The position numbers and the translations under genes were made by a program. Shown piece after piece: positions 1 through 8,954 of a stretch of 18,882 bases of DNA; the first letter of the stretch is position 1, and each line of letters opens with the position of its first letter. The DNA lies in the NCBI GenBank assembly GCA_014621425.1, contig JAANBB010000628.1, positions 1-18,882 of the forward strand, in the 5' to 3' direction. This DNA comes from Cylindrodendrum hubeiense (Eukaryota; Ascomycota; Sordariomycetes; Hypocreales; Nectriaceae). Under the pieces are notes generated by a model. That model worked only from the letters and a program-made list of their open reading frames with translations, ran no database searches and had not been told where the DNA came from.

Positions 1-675
1 TGAAACTCATCTAATCAACCCGATTCAGGTTACTTTCATTCTATCCCAAGGTCGCCGTCATGGTTCTCTTTGTGAGNNNNTNTTNCGCGTCGTCGAGGTG
101 TGAATTGGCTGTGTCTGCGGCTCGTGGCGCTGGGGACTGCGTGTCGCAGACGTCGGTGGTGGATTGCCTGCTTGGGACTCGGTGTCAGTGATGCTCTCGG
201 TGCCAAATTCGCTACGGACGAATGCGACCCGAAGCAACCACCAACCGCCATGACATGATATCCGCAACCACGGCATATGCACCGTACTCTGCAACACATG
301 GCCAGCGATGTCCGTCCGCTGTGTTTCACCTGCCAGGACCGAGCGATCTGCACGGCAACCGTTGACGTCTGCGTGTTCCTGGTCGGTGGGCGTCAAGACA
401 CGATGCACCCCAGGACGCTCGGGAATATAATCGCCATGATCCTGCGAGCGTGCGTGCGCGGGCCCGGCCCATCCGCCGCTCCACAGCCGTCGACGACGGT
501 ATCAATCACCACCGCCGGCTGAGAATGAGACAATTGACCAACAGCGAGGAAAAAGACTCTGCGGCTCCCGCAGCTGCTGGTCTAGCCTGTGTCGGGCGGG
601 CGTGCAGCGCAGACAGATTCTTGGCCCGTCGCCATCCACGCCTCGTGGCCGCGCTGCCGTGTGTCATTGGCCGGC

Positions 676-681
676 CACGTG
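676..681. promoter_or_regulatory. CACGTG box, possible NUC-1/Pho4 site
   Basis: A perfect CACGTG palindrome in the context GCCACGTGCC lies 809 bp upstream of the PHO-4-like start codon. In Neurospora the PHO regulator NUC-1 binds CACGTG upstream of phosphate-acquisition genes, pho-4 among them. The hexamer is expected about once per 4 kb by chance, so the assignment rests on the identity of the downstream gene. Confidence 0.35.
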
Positions 682-1249
682 CCATGCCCGCCCAGCGACC
701 GATGGGCATCGCGATCGAACGGGGCCAGCGGCATAACAGAAATGGCGTTTCGTACTCAGCGGCGCACTTGCAGCGGGCAGCGGAACGGGCTCGGCGGGGG
801 GTCCTTCTCGGGTGGTTCTGGCGCAGTTGCTCTGTGTCATGGCGCCGCGCATGTCTCCATCCTGGCCGATGTTCCCCTGCGCCTCCTCGCCATCCTCGAG
901 TTGACCGTCTTGGCCTCGACGCCTCCAGCTCCAGGACCGGGATCCAAGGGCTTCGAACTCTGCTCGCTCGTCGAATCACAACCTCGCCACGGTGCACATT
1001 CGCCCTGTCCCGCCGCCCTGGCCCTTGCGCCGTCCGCCCAGGCACCTCGCGACACTCGGTGCGCGTCCCCTTGGCCTAACACAGCGACACGCCCGTGGGA
1101 GCGACGGAACCCATCAAGGGCCTTAACCGCTCCACTGGGTCTGTCATCAAATCCAAGGCTCCAGTCATATAGTCTGCCTCGAACTCCATCGCCCGCCGCC
1201 CTGGCCCGGCACACGTTGCAGCGTCTCTTCGGCTGAGCTCAGGCCAGTC

Positions 1250-1263
1250 TTTATTATAATATC
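1250..1263 (+). promoter_or_regulatory. TATA-like element of the phosphate symporter
   Basis: The AT-rich block TTATTATAATAT stands out in GC-rich surroundings about 230 bp before the symporter ATG. It is a plausible core promoter and would put transcription start near 1285-1310. This is positional inference only. Confidence 0.3.
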
Positions 1264-1330
1264 CCGCCCACGCCCGCCTTAACAGCGTCATCCCGGTTCC
1301 CTATCATAGCTTTGCAGACCATCGTCGACC

Positions 1331-1339
1331 ATGGAATGA
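1331..1339 (+). other. Two-codon upstream ORF (Met-Glu-stop)
   Basis: ATG GAA TGA sits in an optimal start context (ACCATGG), 151 nt before the main symporter ATG. No other ATG lies between this uORF and the main start. If transcription starts at the TATA-like block near 1255, the uORF is in the leader and could damp or condition translation of the symporter. Confidence 0.3.
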
Positions 1340-1398
1340 GCCGCTGGACCACGTCGTAGCCCTCTGACGGCTCCCAGGCCAGATCCGCAACTAAGCCG

Positions 1399-1420
1399 TC
1401 TCGACTATCTCTCGACTATC
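1399..1420. repeat. 11-bp tandem duplication in PHO-4 leader
   Basis: TCTCGACTATC occurs twice head to tail (1399-1409, 1410-1420) and is followed by TCTCC. The result is a pyrimidine-rich stretch 70-90 nt before the start codon. Pyrimidine-rich leaders are common in filamentous fungi, and no function is implied. Confidence 0.7.
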
Positions 1421-1489
1421 TCTCCAGCAGAGCTCCACACGTCTACATCGCTGCCCACCCCATTTGCAGGTCGCCGAGCCCTTCACACA

Positions 1490-3332
1490 ATGGCGGTGCT
1501 CCATCAATATGACTACATCTTTGCCCTCACGGCCATCTTCGCCATCCTTGATGCTTGGAACATCGGTACGTGCTCGACACGACGGTGCTCCGTCTCTCCT
1601 TTCAGTTCGACCCGCGGCTGACCCGCCATAGGCGCCAACGATGTCGCCAACTCCTTCGCCACCTCGGTCTCGTCGAGATCGCTGACCATGAAGCAAGCCA
1701 TGCTTGTGGCTGCGGTTTGCGAGTTCTCTGGGAGCGCCACAGTCGGCGCCCGAGTAGCAGATACGATCCGCAACAAGATCGTCGATCCCCACCACTACGA
1801 GAGTTCGCCTGGCGTCCTCCTCCTCGCCATGATGTGTACCATTATCGGATCGTCCATATTCCTCACCATTGCGACGAGGAACGGCATGCCAGTGTCGACT
1901 ACCCATTCCATCATCGGCGGCTTCGTCGGGACAGCCACGGCGTCAATCGGCATCACCAAGGTCAACTGGGGATGGGACGGCGTTTCGCAGGTGTTTGCCG
2001 CCTGGGTCATTACCCCGGCAATATCAGGATGTTTGGGTGGCATTCTCTTCTACTGCACCAAGCGATTTATCCTGACTCGGCAACATGCTGTGATGCGTTC
2101 CTTTTACTCAATCCCTTTCTATACCTTCCTCACGATATCAGCGTTGACCAGTACGTCTTCAATATCTATGCTAGCGGTTCCGATGCTGACCAGACCTAGT
2201 GCTCATAGTTTGGAAGGGAATCCAGGGCGTCGACCTATCCACCCGCCATGTACTCATCGCCATATTTACTACGGCCTCGGGTGTCACCCTTCTTCAGGGC
2301 TTCTTCCTCATGCCCTTCCTGTGGGCCAGGGTTATTAAAGAGGACTGGACATTGAAGTGGTACCACATCTTCCAAGGGCCGCTGTTGTTATATCGTTCAC
2401 TTCCGCCCCCTACCCCGGTCGGCTTCGTGAAAACCCGCATCAAGGACTACTACCGAGGGCACCTCACGCGCGAAGAGCTTGAGTACGTACGCGCATCCGA
2501 AACCCTCCTCGAGTCCGTACAAACGGACAACGGCGAGCAGCCGGACCTGGACAAAGATGACGTATGGATCCTTCCTCCGCCGGCTATATCTCCGCCGGCG
2601 ACTCCCCGTCCTCGTTCGGAGGCGCGATCCTCCTCCGAGTTCATTCCTCCTCGCCCAGACGGTTCTTGGAACTCCCCCCGGGTGATGGCCTGGAAGGTCA
2701 ACCGTGTCCTGCTCCGAGGTATCGAGAAGGATGTTATCAGCATGCAGAAGCGCAATGCGGTTGTCACCTGGGACCTGGAAGATATGCATGCGCGAGCGGC
2801 TCACTACGACAATCGTGCCGAGTACATGTATTCGGCACTCCAAATTCTTACCGCCGCCACGGCGTCGTTCACACACGGCGCCAACGATGTCGGAAACGCC
2901 ATCTCTCCTTTTACTACAGCCTATGAAGTGTGGTCTAGAGGTGAAATCCCGGACACTGTGGACATACCCATCTGGATTTTGTGTGCGGGCGGCGCATCCC
3001 TCGTACTTGGTCTTCTCACCTACGGCTACCACGTCATGCGTACGTTAGGAAATCGCCTCACCCTCATTTCACCCAGCAGAGGATTCTGCATGGAACTCGC
3101 CAGTGCCCTTACCGTGGTCATGGCGACGAGGCTGCAGCTTCCCATCTCTACGACGCAGTGCATCACGGGAGCCACCGTGGGCGTGGGTCTTGCGAATGGA
3201 GACTGGAGGTGTATCAACCCCAAGCTGGTAGCCTGGATATATATGGGGTGGATCATCACGGTCCCAGCGACGGCATTGTTGTCCGGGTGCCTCATGGGGC
3301 TCATCTTGAATGCGCCAAGATGGGAGACGTGA
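1490..3332 (+). CDS. pho-4: PHO-4-like sodium/phosphate symporter
   Basis: Exons 1490-1565, 1632-2150 and 2200-3332 give 575 aa, near the size of Neurospora PHO-4 and yeast Pho89. The intron of 66 nt has GTACGT/ATAG ends and the one of 49 nt has GTACGT/CTAG ends; both junctions keep frame. The protein shows the two inverted signatures of the PiT family (Pfam PHO4): GANDVANSFATS at residues 26-37 and GANDVGNAISPF at about 427-438. Each is followed by hydrophobic segments and a Ser-Thr-Thr motif (VSTTHSI, ISTTQCI). A long hydrophilic loop (about residues 268-403, with a Pro/Ser/Arg-rich part) separates the two halves, as expected for a cytosolic loop. The family couples Na+ to high-affinity phosphate uptake at the plasma membrane and is induced on phosphate starvation. 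The ATG chosen is the first in the leader except for the two-codon uORF. The family assignment is firm; the symbol rests on resemblance. Confidence 0.95.
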
Positions 3333-4050
3333 TCCCCTCTAACAAAGATTGGCGAAGTCAGGTCGGTGATGTCTGGCCGTTCGTCTGTGGAATTCTGATT
3401 TGTACAAAACTTGTTTTTAGACTTGTGTAGCTTGGCGTTGGGGAACATACTGGGACTTGATGGGTTAAAAGGCAGAGCACCTCGGGGTCTGATATTTGAT
3501 ATACCTCCTGGCGTTAGCCATATTTGGCAGAAATCTCCCAAGCGAGGAGAGATGGATACAAAGCATTTAGATGCTGCAGATTTAGTGTTGGCTGATGACT
3601 TTTACCCTTTTTACCCTCGTCGCCATGTATAAGCGATATCATCTGAGATGTCTGGCCAGGAGAGTCGTGGCGTGTACTCGGGAGTGGAGTGCCCCATCGG
3701 ACATCAACATTGCGCAATTTCCTATCAAGGAATGGCTCGGCAGGGACGGCAGTCTGTTTAGACCTCGCTTCTAGGCGATCCTTGAATTGAGCAGACGCTT
3801 CTAGAAAATGGTATGGTGGAAACCGGTGACGAGTCCTAGGTGGATGGATCTTGTGGATGCTGGCGGGTAGGGTTTCATGTTATTGGGCAACGATGTCGAG
3901 CTCGGGGAGAAGGACCTGCGTCAACGAGCTTGAAGATCATGATATCTCGACGGCGCAACATGATATACAGACATGGGCACGGTTACACACTCGCCATAGC
4001 CGCTTGGTTTCGTGTGAGCGGGCCAGCTGTCACTGATAACAGATCCGGGC

Positions 4051-4056
4051 TTAGCC
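4051..4056 (-). promoter_or_regulatory. GGCTAA motif, possible XlnR/XYR1 site
   Basis: TTAGCC on the plus strand reads GGCTAA on the minus strand, the core recognised by the xylanase activator XlnR in Aspergillus (GGCTAR). It lies 562 bp upstream of the xylanase start. A second copy at 3514-3519 is over 1 kb away. A single 6-bp match is weak evidence. Confidence 0.25.
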
Positions 4057-4321
4057 TGAAGACGATCCGAGTCCAACCTGGCCAAGGGGCGGGAACGCAG
4101 GGGTTCTCGTCCAGTATGCAGCAAGCCTCACGAGGTAAATCGTCCCCAAACGCCAGACATCTTTCGACAGAGTCGTATGCCGCCGACTCCTTTCCCGCGC
4201 AGTGCCGGGAAAATCTCGACAAGCGCCCAGCTCCCAGCGCTCTGGTGCCGATTGTGGAGGCCATCACCGCATGACAACCCCTGTCGCCCTGAGACCTGAG
4301 ACGGGCCCGAAATTCGCAGGA

Positions 4322-4446
4322 CTGGGGCTTCATCCCGGGATCTGGACTGCGACTGACGGAGGGTATTTCCCCGGCCGGGGAGCCGAGCGGAGCCTTCGTC
4401 CGGTCTTGATTCTGCTCGTCCCATTGCCGATGCATCCCCACCCCAC
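4322..4446. promoter_or_regulatory. Cluster of CreA-type (SYGGRG) motifs before xylanase
   Basis: At least six matches to the carbon-catabolite-repressor consensus SYGGRG fall within 125 bp: CTGGGG (4322-4327), CCGGGG on the minus strand (4369-4374) and on the plus strand (4375-4380), GCGGAG (4387-4392), and GTGGGG on the minus strand at 4436-4441 and 4441-4446. The second and third form the perfect palindrome CCCCGGCCGGGG. Closely spaced CreA sites are a hallmark of glucose-repressed xylanase promoters. The distance of 170-300 bp from the ATG fits. Confidence 0.45.
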
Positions 4447-4465
4447 TGTTCTGTTCGCCAACAGA

Positions 4466-4472
4466 GTATATC
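4466..4472 (+). promoter_or_regulatory. TATA-like box of the xylanase
   Basis: GAGTATATC lies about 147 bp before the xylanase ATG, downstream of the CreA-type cluster. It is the only TATA-like element in the proximal promoter, and would give transcription start near 4500-4530. Confidence 0.4.
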
Positions 4473-4617
4473 AACGCCGCCGCTCCCAGACTGGCAGCGG
4501 TTTGGCTCCCAACACATGCCCTTTCGCTGCTAACTCGTGTGAATTCATTCTTTTCAGTGCGCCCTTTTTTCGTCAGTCTTTCTTTTAACAACTTTTTGTT
4601 ACCCACACTCCTTCAAC

Positions 4618-6657
4618 ATGTACAAGTCCGTATTCCTCGGCCTGCTGGCGTCGAGCTCCGTCTCGGCCCAGCTTCACAGTCTGGCGCTGGACGCCGGACT
4701 CCTCTACTTCGGAACGACCGTCGACAACGGTTACACGAGCGACGCGCCCTACATGGCCATCGTCAACGACGTCGACGAGTTTGGCCAGCTGGTCCCCGAG
4801 AACGCCCAGAAGTGGGACGCCACCGAGGCCACCCAGAACACTTTCACTTACACCAAGGCCGACGTCATCCCCGACCTCGCCGCCACCAACGGCCAGATCC
4901 TGCGCTGCCACGCCCTGACCTGGTACAGCCAGCTGCCCAGCTGGGGTAAGACTCCAATTCGATTCAATGTGATAAATAACATGCTAACAAAATGCAGTAT
5001 CAAGCGGTGGATTCACTGCTGCCCAGCTGCAGAGCGTCATCGAGGCTCACATCTCCAACGTCGTGGGCCACTTCAAGGGCGACTGCTACGCCTGGGACGT
5101 CGTCAACGAGGCCGCTGCCGACGACGGCACCTGGAGAAGCAGTGTCTTCTACGAGACCATGGGCACCGACTTCCTCGCCGTGTCCTTCAACGCCGCCCAC
5201 GAGGCTGACCCCAGCGCCAAGCTGTAAGATGCCCTGGTATATACTTGACTTGATCGGCCTGCTAACACCCTGCTAGGTACTACAACGACTACAACCTCGA
5301 GTACAACGGTGCCAAGACCGACAAGGCTGTCGAGATCGTCAAGATCATCCAGGACGCCGGTGCCCCCATCGACGGTGTTGGTTTCCAGGGCCATCTCATC
5401 GTCGGCTCAACCCCTTCCCGCTCATCCCTCGTCACTGCTCTTAAGCGATTCACCGCTCTTGGCGTCGAGGTTGCCTACACCGAGCTCGATATCCGCCACG
5501 CCTCCATCCCCGCCTCCGACTCGGCCAAGACCACCCAGGCCAACGACTACACCAACGTCGTCGGCTCGTGCCTCGACGTCGAGGGCTGCGTGGGTATCAC
5601 CGTCTGGGGCTTCACCGACCGCTACAACTGGGTCCCCGCGACCTTCTCCGGTGCCGGCGAGGCCTGCATCTACGATGAGGGCCTGAACAAGAAGCCTGCG
5701 TGGACCAGTATCTCCAGCCTGCTTGCTGCTGCCGCCACTAGCTCCAGCGCCGCCGAGACCTCCACCAGTGTCTCTGCCGCCGCTACTACCATCGTGGCTA
5801 CTACTGCCGAGGCCACCTCTGTTACCAGCGCCGTTGCTACCTCTGAGGAAGTCGTGTCATCGACCGCCGCCGCTGAGACCATTGTGGCTACCTCATCTAC
5901 CAGCGCCGCTGTTACCTCTGCTGTCGTGTCGTCAGCTGCCGCCGCTGAGACGACTGTCCTGTCTACTGCTGTTGAGTCTACCACTTCCGAGGAGGCTGTC
6001 TCATCGTCTGTCGTGCTTGAGTCTACCACCACTCTGTCCACCGCTCCCGTCTTCACCCCTGGCCCGGTCTTCACCCCCGTCTACACTCCCCGTGTCAACG
6101 TTTCCACTCTCTGGACGTCATTCCCGACCAGGCCCAGCTCCAGCTTCACTGGCGGATTCAACTTCACCGTCCCTCACACCACCTTCCAGACCCGAACAGC
6201 CTCGGTCACTTCCGTCTCTGTTGCCGACTCTGTTTACTCTGCCTCGTCCGAAGCCGTGATCTCCTCCGAGGCCGCGATCTCTACTGAGGCTGCGATCCAG
6301 TACCCGACTCTGAGCCTGCCCACCAACCAGACCGTGATCACCACTGTCCTCGAGGCTGCTGCTTCTACCCACGTTCCCGTCATCCGCCACTCCACTGTCG
6401 CGTACACTGCCCCGTGGAGCAACGGAACCTTGACCACCATCGTTACCAGCGTCCCCGCCGGCACTGCGCCGCTGCCTACCGCTACCGAGACCGAGACTGA
6501 CGACTATGATGATGATGATGACTGCTCGGAGGAGCTGGTTGCTCACTACTACCAGTGCGGCGGAAAGGGCTACGAGGGCGCTACTGAGTGCGAGGAGCCT
6601 TACGTCTGCCTGGAGATGAACGAGTACTACTCTCAATGTGTTGAGGCTCAGCAGTAA
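4618..6657 (+). CDS. Secreted GH10 endo-1,4-beta-xylanase with CBM1
   Basis: Exons 4618-4945, 4998-5223 and 5277-6657 (introns 52 and 53 nt, GTAAGA donors, GCTAAC branch points) give 644 aa. Residues 1-17 are a signal peptide ending VSA|QL. Residues about 18-335 form the GH10 barrel: QKWDATE near 64-70, HALTWYSQLPSW at 98-109, acid/base Glu147 in WDVVNEA, nucleophile Glu254 in VAYTELD, and ITVWGFTDRYNW at about 292-303. Residues about 336-598 are an unusually long Ser/Thr/Ala/Val-rich linker with four N-glycosylation sequons (NVS, NFT, NQT, NGT) and an Asp run just before the end. Residues about 608-640 are a fungal CBM1 (QCGGKGY, C, C, NEYYSQC). The enzyme would cleave xylan backbones outside the cell, with the CBM1 anchoring it to cellulose. 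Both catalytic residues are present, so activity is expected. It is convergent with the BTB gene. Confidence 0.95.
6508..6519 (+). repeat. GAT trinucleotide run coding Asp tract
   Basis: Four GAT codons in a row, flanked by GAC codons, encode the acidic stretch DDYDDDDD. It joins the xylanase linker to its CBM1 module. A short run like this can vary in length between strains. Confidence 0.7.
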
Positions 6658-6986
6658 TAGACTCAGGCATGAGTTGGAGGAAATGAAATAGGCCGATATT
6701 CACTTGTACATATTCTAAGCTATCACACATAGTTCCAGAGTTCTTTGCTTGAAGCATGAACTCGCCAGCCAAAGGCAGGATCCTAATTTTACCATTGAAA
6801 TAAATCATGGAGTCGATGATCATTCGATCGACAACGAATTGATTTGGTCCTCAATTATTGTAACCTCGTCCCCTTGATTGGCTCTGACCGCAACTGTCAG
6901 CCAATTGATTCTCGTAGATCGACCGCTTTGCTAATAGACAAACTCCGCCTCCGAATTCCTCCCGCTGCCATTGACCCTTGGAGGAC
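6658..6986. other. Convergent 3' ends of xylanase and BTB gene
   Basis: This 329-nt AT-richer spacer holds the 3' UTRs of two converging genes. AATAAA at 6799-6804, 142 nt after the xylanase stop, is a possible polyadenylation signal. No other feature is visible. Confidence 0.5.
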
Positions 6987-7838
6987 TTACTCGATTTTCT
7001 CCTCCTGCTTGCGATGCTGGTACATGACGTAATCATACGTCAGGTCGGGTAGTCGCTTGAGCAGCTTCTTCAGTGCTTCGTCCTCGAGGAACTGCGATTT
7101 GCTGAAAAGAACGTCCACCACGAGGTCCCTCAACCCTCGGTCCGAGTCGATCGTCATGGTGTAGGCGATCTCGCTGGCCTCGGCGAAGTTGTGTGGTGAG
7201 ATTGTTCGTGGGACGAGAAATGAGAAGTTGCGGAGTGCCATCTCCTTGAGTCCGGAGACTTGGTACTTTTCGGCGATGGCGTAGACTTTGGCGTGGAGAC
7301 AGAGGTACTCGTCTTGTAGGGAGATTGTCTCTTCGCCTGGATCCAATGAGTTAGTCGCCGATCTTGTTTTGTTGCTCGGGTTTCAGGGACTATTTACCGT
7401 AGGTCTCGATGTTCCATGTGTCTCCAAGTCTCTTTAGTTGTGGTCGTTCAGCGTCCGCCTCCACGCGGGGATAGCATCCCCTGTATAGGTAGCAAATCAT
7501 TGCCGAAACCGCCTCGGGGTCGTCATCTGGGAGATCTATCTCGCCGTTTTGGCCTTCCTACTTTCCAGTTAATAGATGAACCTGGGCAGGCCGTCGTAAG
7601 TGGAGTTGCGACCTTGAAAGGGCCATCGCATGCCTTTGCGAAGAAGGGAGATCGTGTGCAAAGGAGAATCTTGTGAACGTAGTACTCATCGGTACCACAC
7701 TTGATGAGGAGGTCGGAATACACGCCGCTCTCGGCCCTACGCATTGTTAACGATCAGCAATCTTAGTGAAGTCGCTGGGATGACTTACGAGATGAGGGAG
7801 CCCTGGAGGGCCTTGGAGGTTGTTAGATCGAGCTTCAT
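6987..7838 (-). CDS. BTB/POZ domain protein
   Basis: Exons on the minus strand run 7838-7789, 7736-7613, 7557-7398 and 7336-6987. Introns are 52, 55 and 61 nt; the total is 227 aa. Residues about 22-85 form a BTB/POZ domain: GVYSDLLIKCG, then VHKILLCTRSPFFAKAC, then EIDLPDDDPEAVSAMICYLY. This is the typical fungal pattern, with conserved D and the HK..L..RS.FF core. The C-terminal half (LHAKVYAIAEKYQVSGLKEMA) is helical, as in the many small fungal BTB proteins with no other known domain. Family members mediate homo- or hetero-oligomerisation and sometimes act as CUL3 substrate adaptors; the partner here is unknown. The middle intron has a weak donor (AAG|GTCGCA). I accepted it because removal restores the EIDLPDDDPEAV core, whereas reading through hits a stop. 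The short N-terminus makes the first exon the least certain part. Confidence 0.88.
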
Positions 7839-8851
7839 TGTGGAGAAATTGACCAGGAAATGTAATATTTCGTGTCTGTAGAGAGTTAATTGAGGTTTGG
7901 ATGGCAGAGCAATGACTCTTTATAGAGAGATCATACAGAGTAACGGGCCGTGTTGGTGAGGTTTGGCATCGATTGCCCAAGACCCACTGGAACAACAACG
8001 CGCCAATGTATGCGCTAATGCAAACGACGACAGACGTGGCCCGCTGTGTAAAGAGCCATTTCCCGCCGGCAAGCACGAGATCCATCGTATCTGAATAATG
8101 GGGAGGTTATGTGAACCCGACGAGAGCCTAACGCATCGGCTCTCTCACAACTTGGCCGCCGTCCGGGCTTCATGGTGTTTATGAATAAAGGCACTAATAC
8201 GGTAAGACAGATCATAACTCGCGGGGCTTTTCTGAGTGTTCCCGGAGACCAATAAAAACACGGCTACGACGGGTAGGGGATTTGGGTGGTTATTGACGGC
8301 AATGAGAGAGCACAAATCTGGGCCAACGGCCGTTCAGGGCTTTTGGGCACCGCTTCAACGGCTGGTAAGGTCAGGTACCTGAGTCGGTTTCGTTATGCAG
8401 CAGGATGCGCGGTCAGGTAGCTTGGGCTTTTGAGACACGTAGACGGCTTAGAAGTGGGATCCGCTTGGCCTCAATATGACAGGAATATTGGGCAGTTCAA
8501 GGGGTGCACAGTGGCCCAAGTCTGGTGCGTTTAGCGATCAGTAGTAGATTGCTCAATCCGATTTGTGCCTGGTCATTATTCAGGCATGTGTACGTCGGCC
8601 TTGGGTTTCGCCCCTATGCAGGGACAAGGCCCCGACTGCAGAAGTTCGCCCTAATATTGCAATACGCCCGCATATCGAATGATTGGAAGCTTGAGAGCTC
8701 GCCCTGGATTGGGGTGTCACTTCGTAGGTTGAGTGAAGGAGTGGGGAAGAGCGTTTCGATCCACCTTAAGCGACGCACTTTTCGATAGGAAGAGTATAGT
8801 CGCAAAAATGAACGACTGCCTACACAGCAAATGTACCATACATTGTCAACC
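7839..8851. other. Intergenic region between BTB gene and tRNA
   Basis: About 1 kb, forming the upstream region of the minus-strand BTB gene and the 5' flank of the tRNA. The open frames at 8504-8788 (plus) and 8614-8919 (minus) overlap each other, and the latter runs through the tRNA, so I reject both. I see no repeat or conserved motif. Confidence 0.5.
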
Positions 8852-8940
8852 GGCAGAGTGCCTGAGTGGTTAAAGGGATGCACTCGAAACGTTGTGATGC
8901 ATTGGTTTCGACCGCGCAAGTTCGAATCTTGTCTCTGTCG
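8852..8940 (+). tRNA. tRNA-Ser(CGA) with 8-nt intron
   Basis: The sequence folds as a class II tRNA. Acceptor GGCAGAG (8852-8858) pairs with CTCTGTC (8933-8939) with one G-U pair, followed by discriminator G (8940), usual for serine. D arm is CCT/AGG with the AGTGGTTAA loop. Anticodon stem ATGCA (8878-8882) pairs with TGCAT (8898-8902). Anticodon CGA is at 8885-8887, flanked by T33 and A37. An intron ACGTTGTG (8889-8896) lies one base 3' of the anticodon, the canonical place. The long variable arm GGT-TTCG-ACC and the T arm GCAAG-TTCGAAT-CTTGT follow. The mature length is 81 nt before CCA. It decodes UCG. The internal A box (from about 8859) and B box (AGTTCGAATCT) are present. Confidence 0.93.
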
Positions 8941-8948
8941 CGGAATAC

Positions 8949-8954
8949 TTTTTT
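8949..8954 (+). terminator. RNA polymerase III terminator of tRNA-Ser
   Basis: Six T residues begin 9 nt after the mature 3' end of the tRNA, the standard Pol III stop signal. Confidence 0.85.

Larger units (their letters stand above)
1..1489. other. Gene-free left end and PHO-4 upstream region
   Basis: I see no supportable gene here. The open frames on both strands (for example 450-1079 plus and 506-1045 minus) overlap each other in GC-rich DNA, have Arg/Pro/Ala-rich low-complexity translations, and show no domain. Bases 77-80, 82 and 85 are undetermined. The right-hand part serves as promoter and leader of the phosphate symporter: it holds a CACGTG box (676-681), an AT-rich TATA-like block (about 1250-1263), a two-codon upstream ORF (1331-1339) and an 11-bp tandem duplication (1399-1420). 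Confidence 0.6.
3333..4617. other. Intergenic region between symporter and xylanase
   Basis: About 1.28 kb with no gene I can support. Open frames such as 3840-4274 (plus) and 3983-4606 (minus) overlap and look like chance in GC-rich DNA. The first part should hold the 3' UTR of the symporter. The second half is the xylanase promoter. It has GGCTAA (XlnR-type core) on the minus strand at 4051-4056, a cluster of CreA-type motifs at 4322-4446, a TATA-like GTATATC at 4466-4472, and a T/C-rich leader from about 4550. Confidence 0.6.

Noticed and set aside
450..1079. 209-codon plus-strand frame (and overlapping minus-strand frames 506-1214)
   Set aside because: Frames are open on both strands at once, as expected in GC-rich DNA. 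The translations are Arg/Pro/Ala-rich with no domain and no splice-supported extension.
5670..6636. Long frames opposite to or shifted within the xylanase linker (5670-6074 and 6118-6636 minus, 5723-6259 plus)
   Set aside because: They are shadows of the repetitive Ser/Thr/Ala-coding linker; the real frame carries GH10 and CBM1 motifs.
8614..8919. 101-codon minus-strand frame
   Set aside because: It runs through the tRNA-Ser gene and shows no domain.
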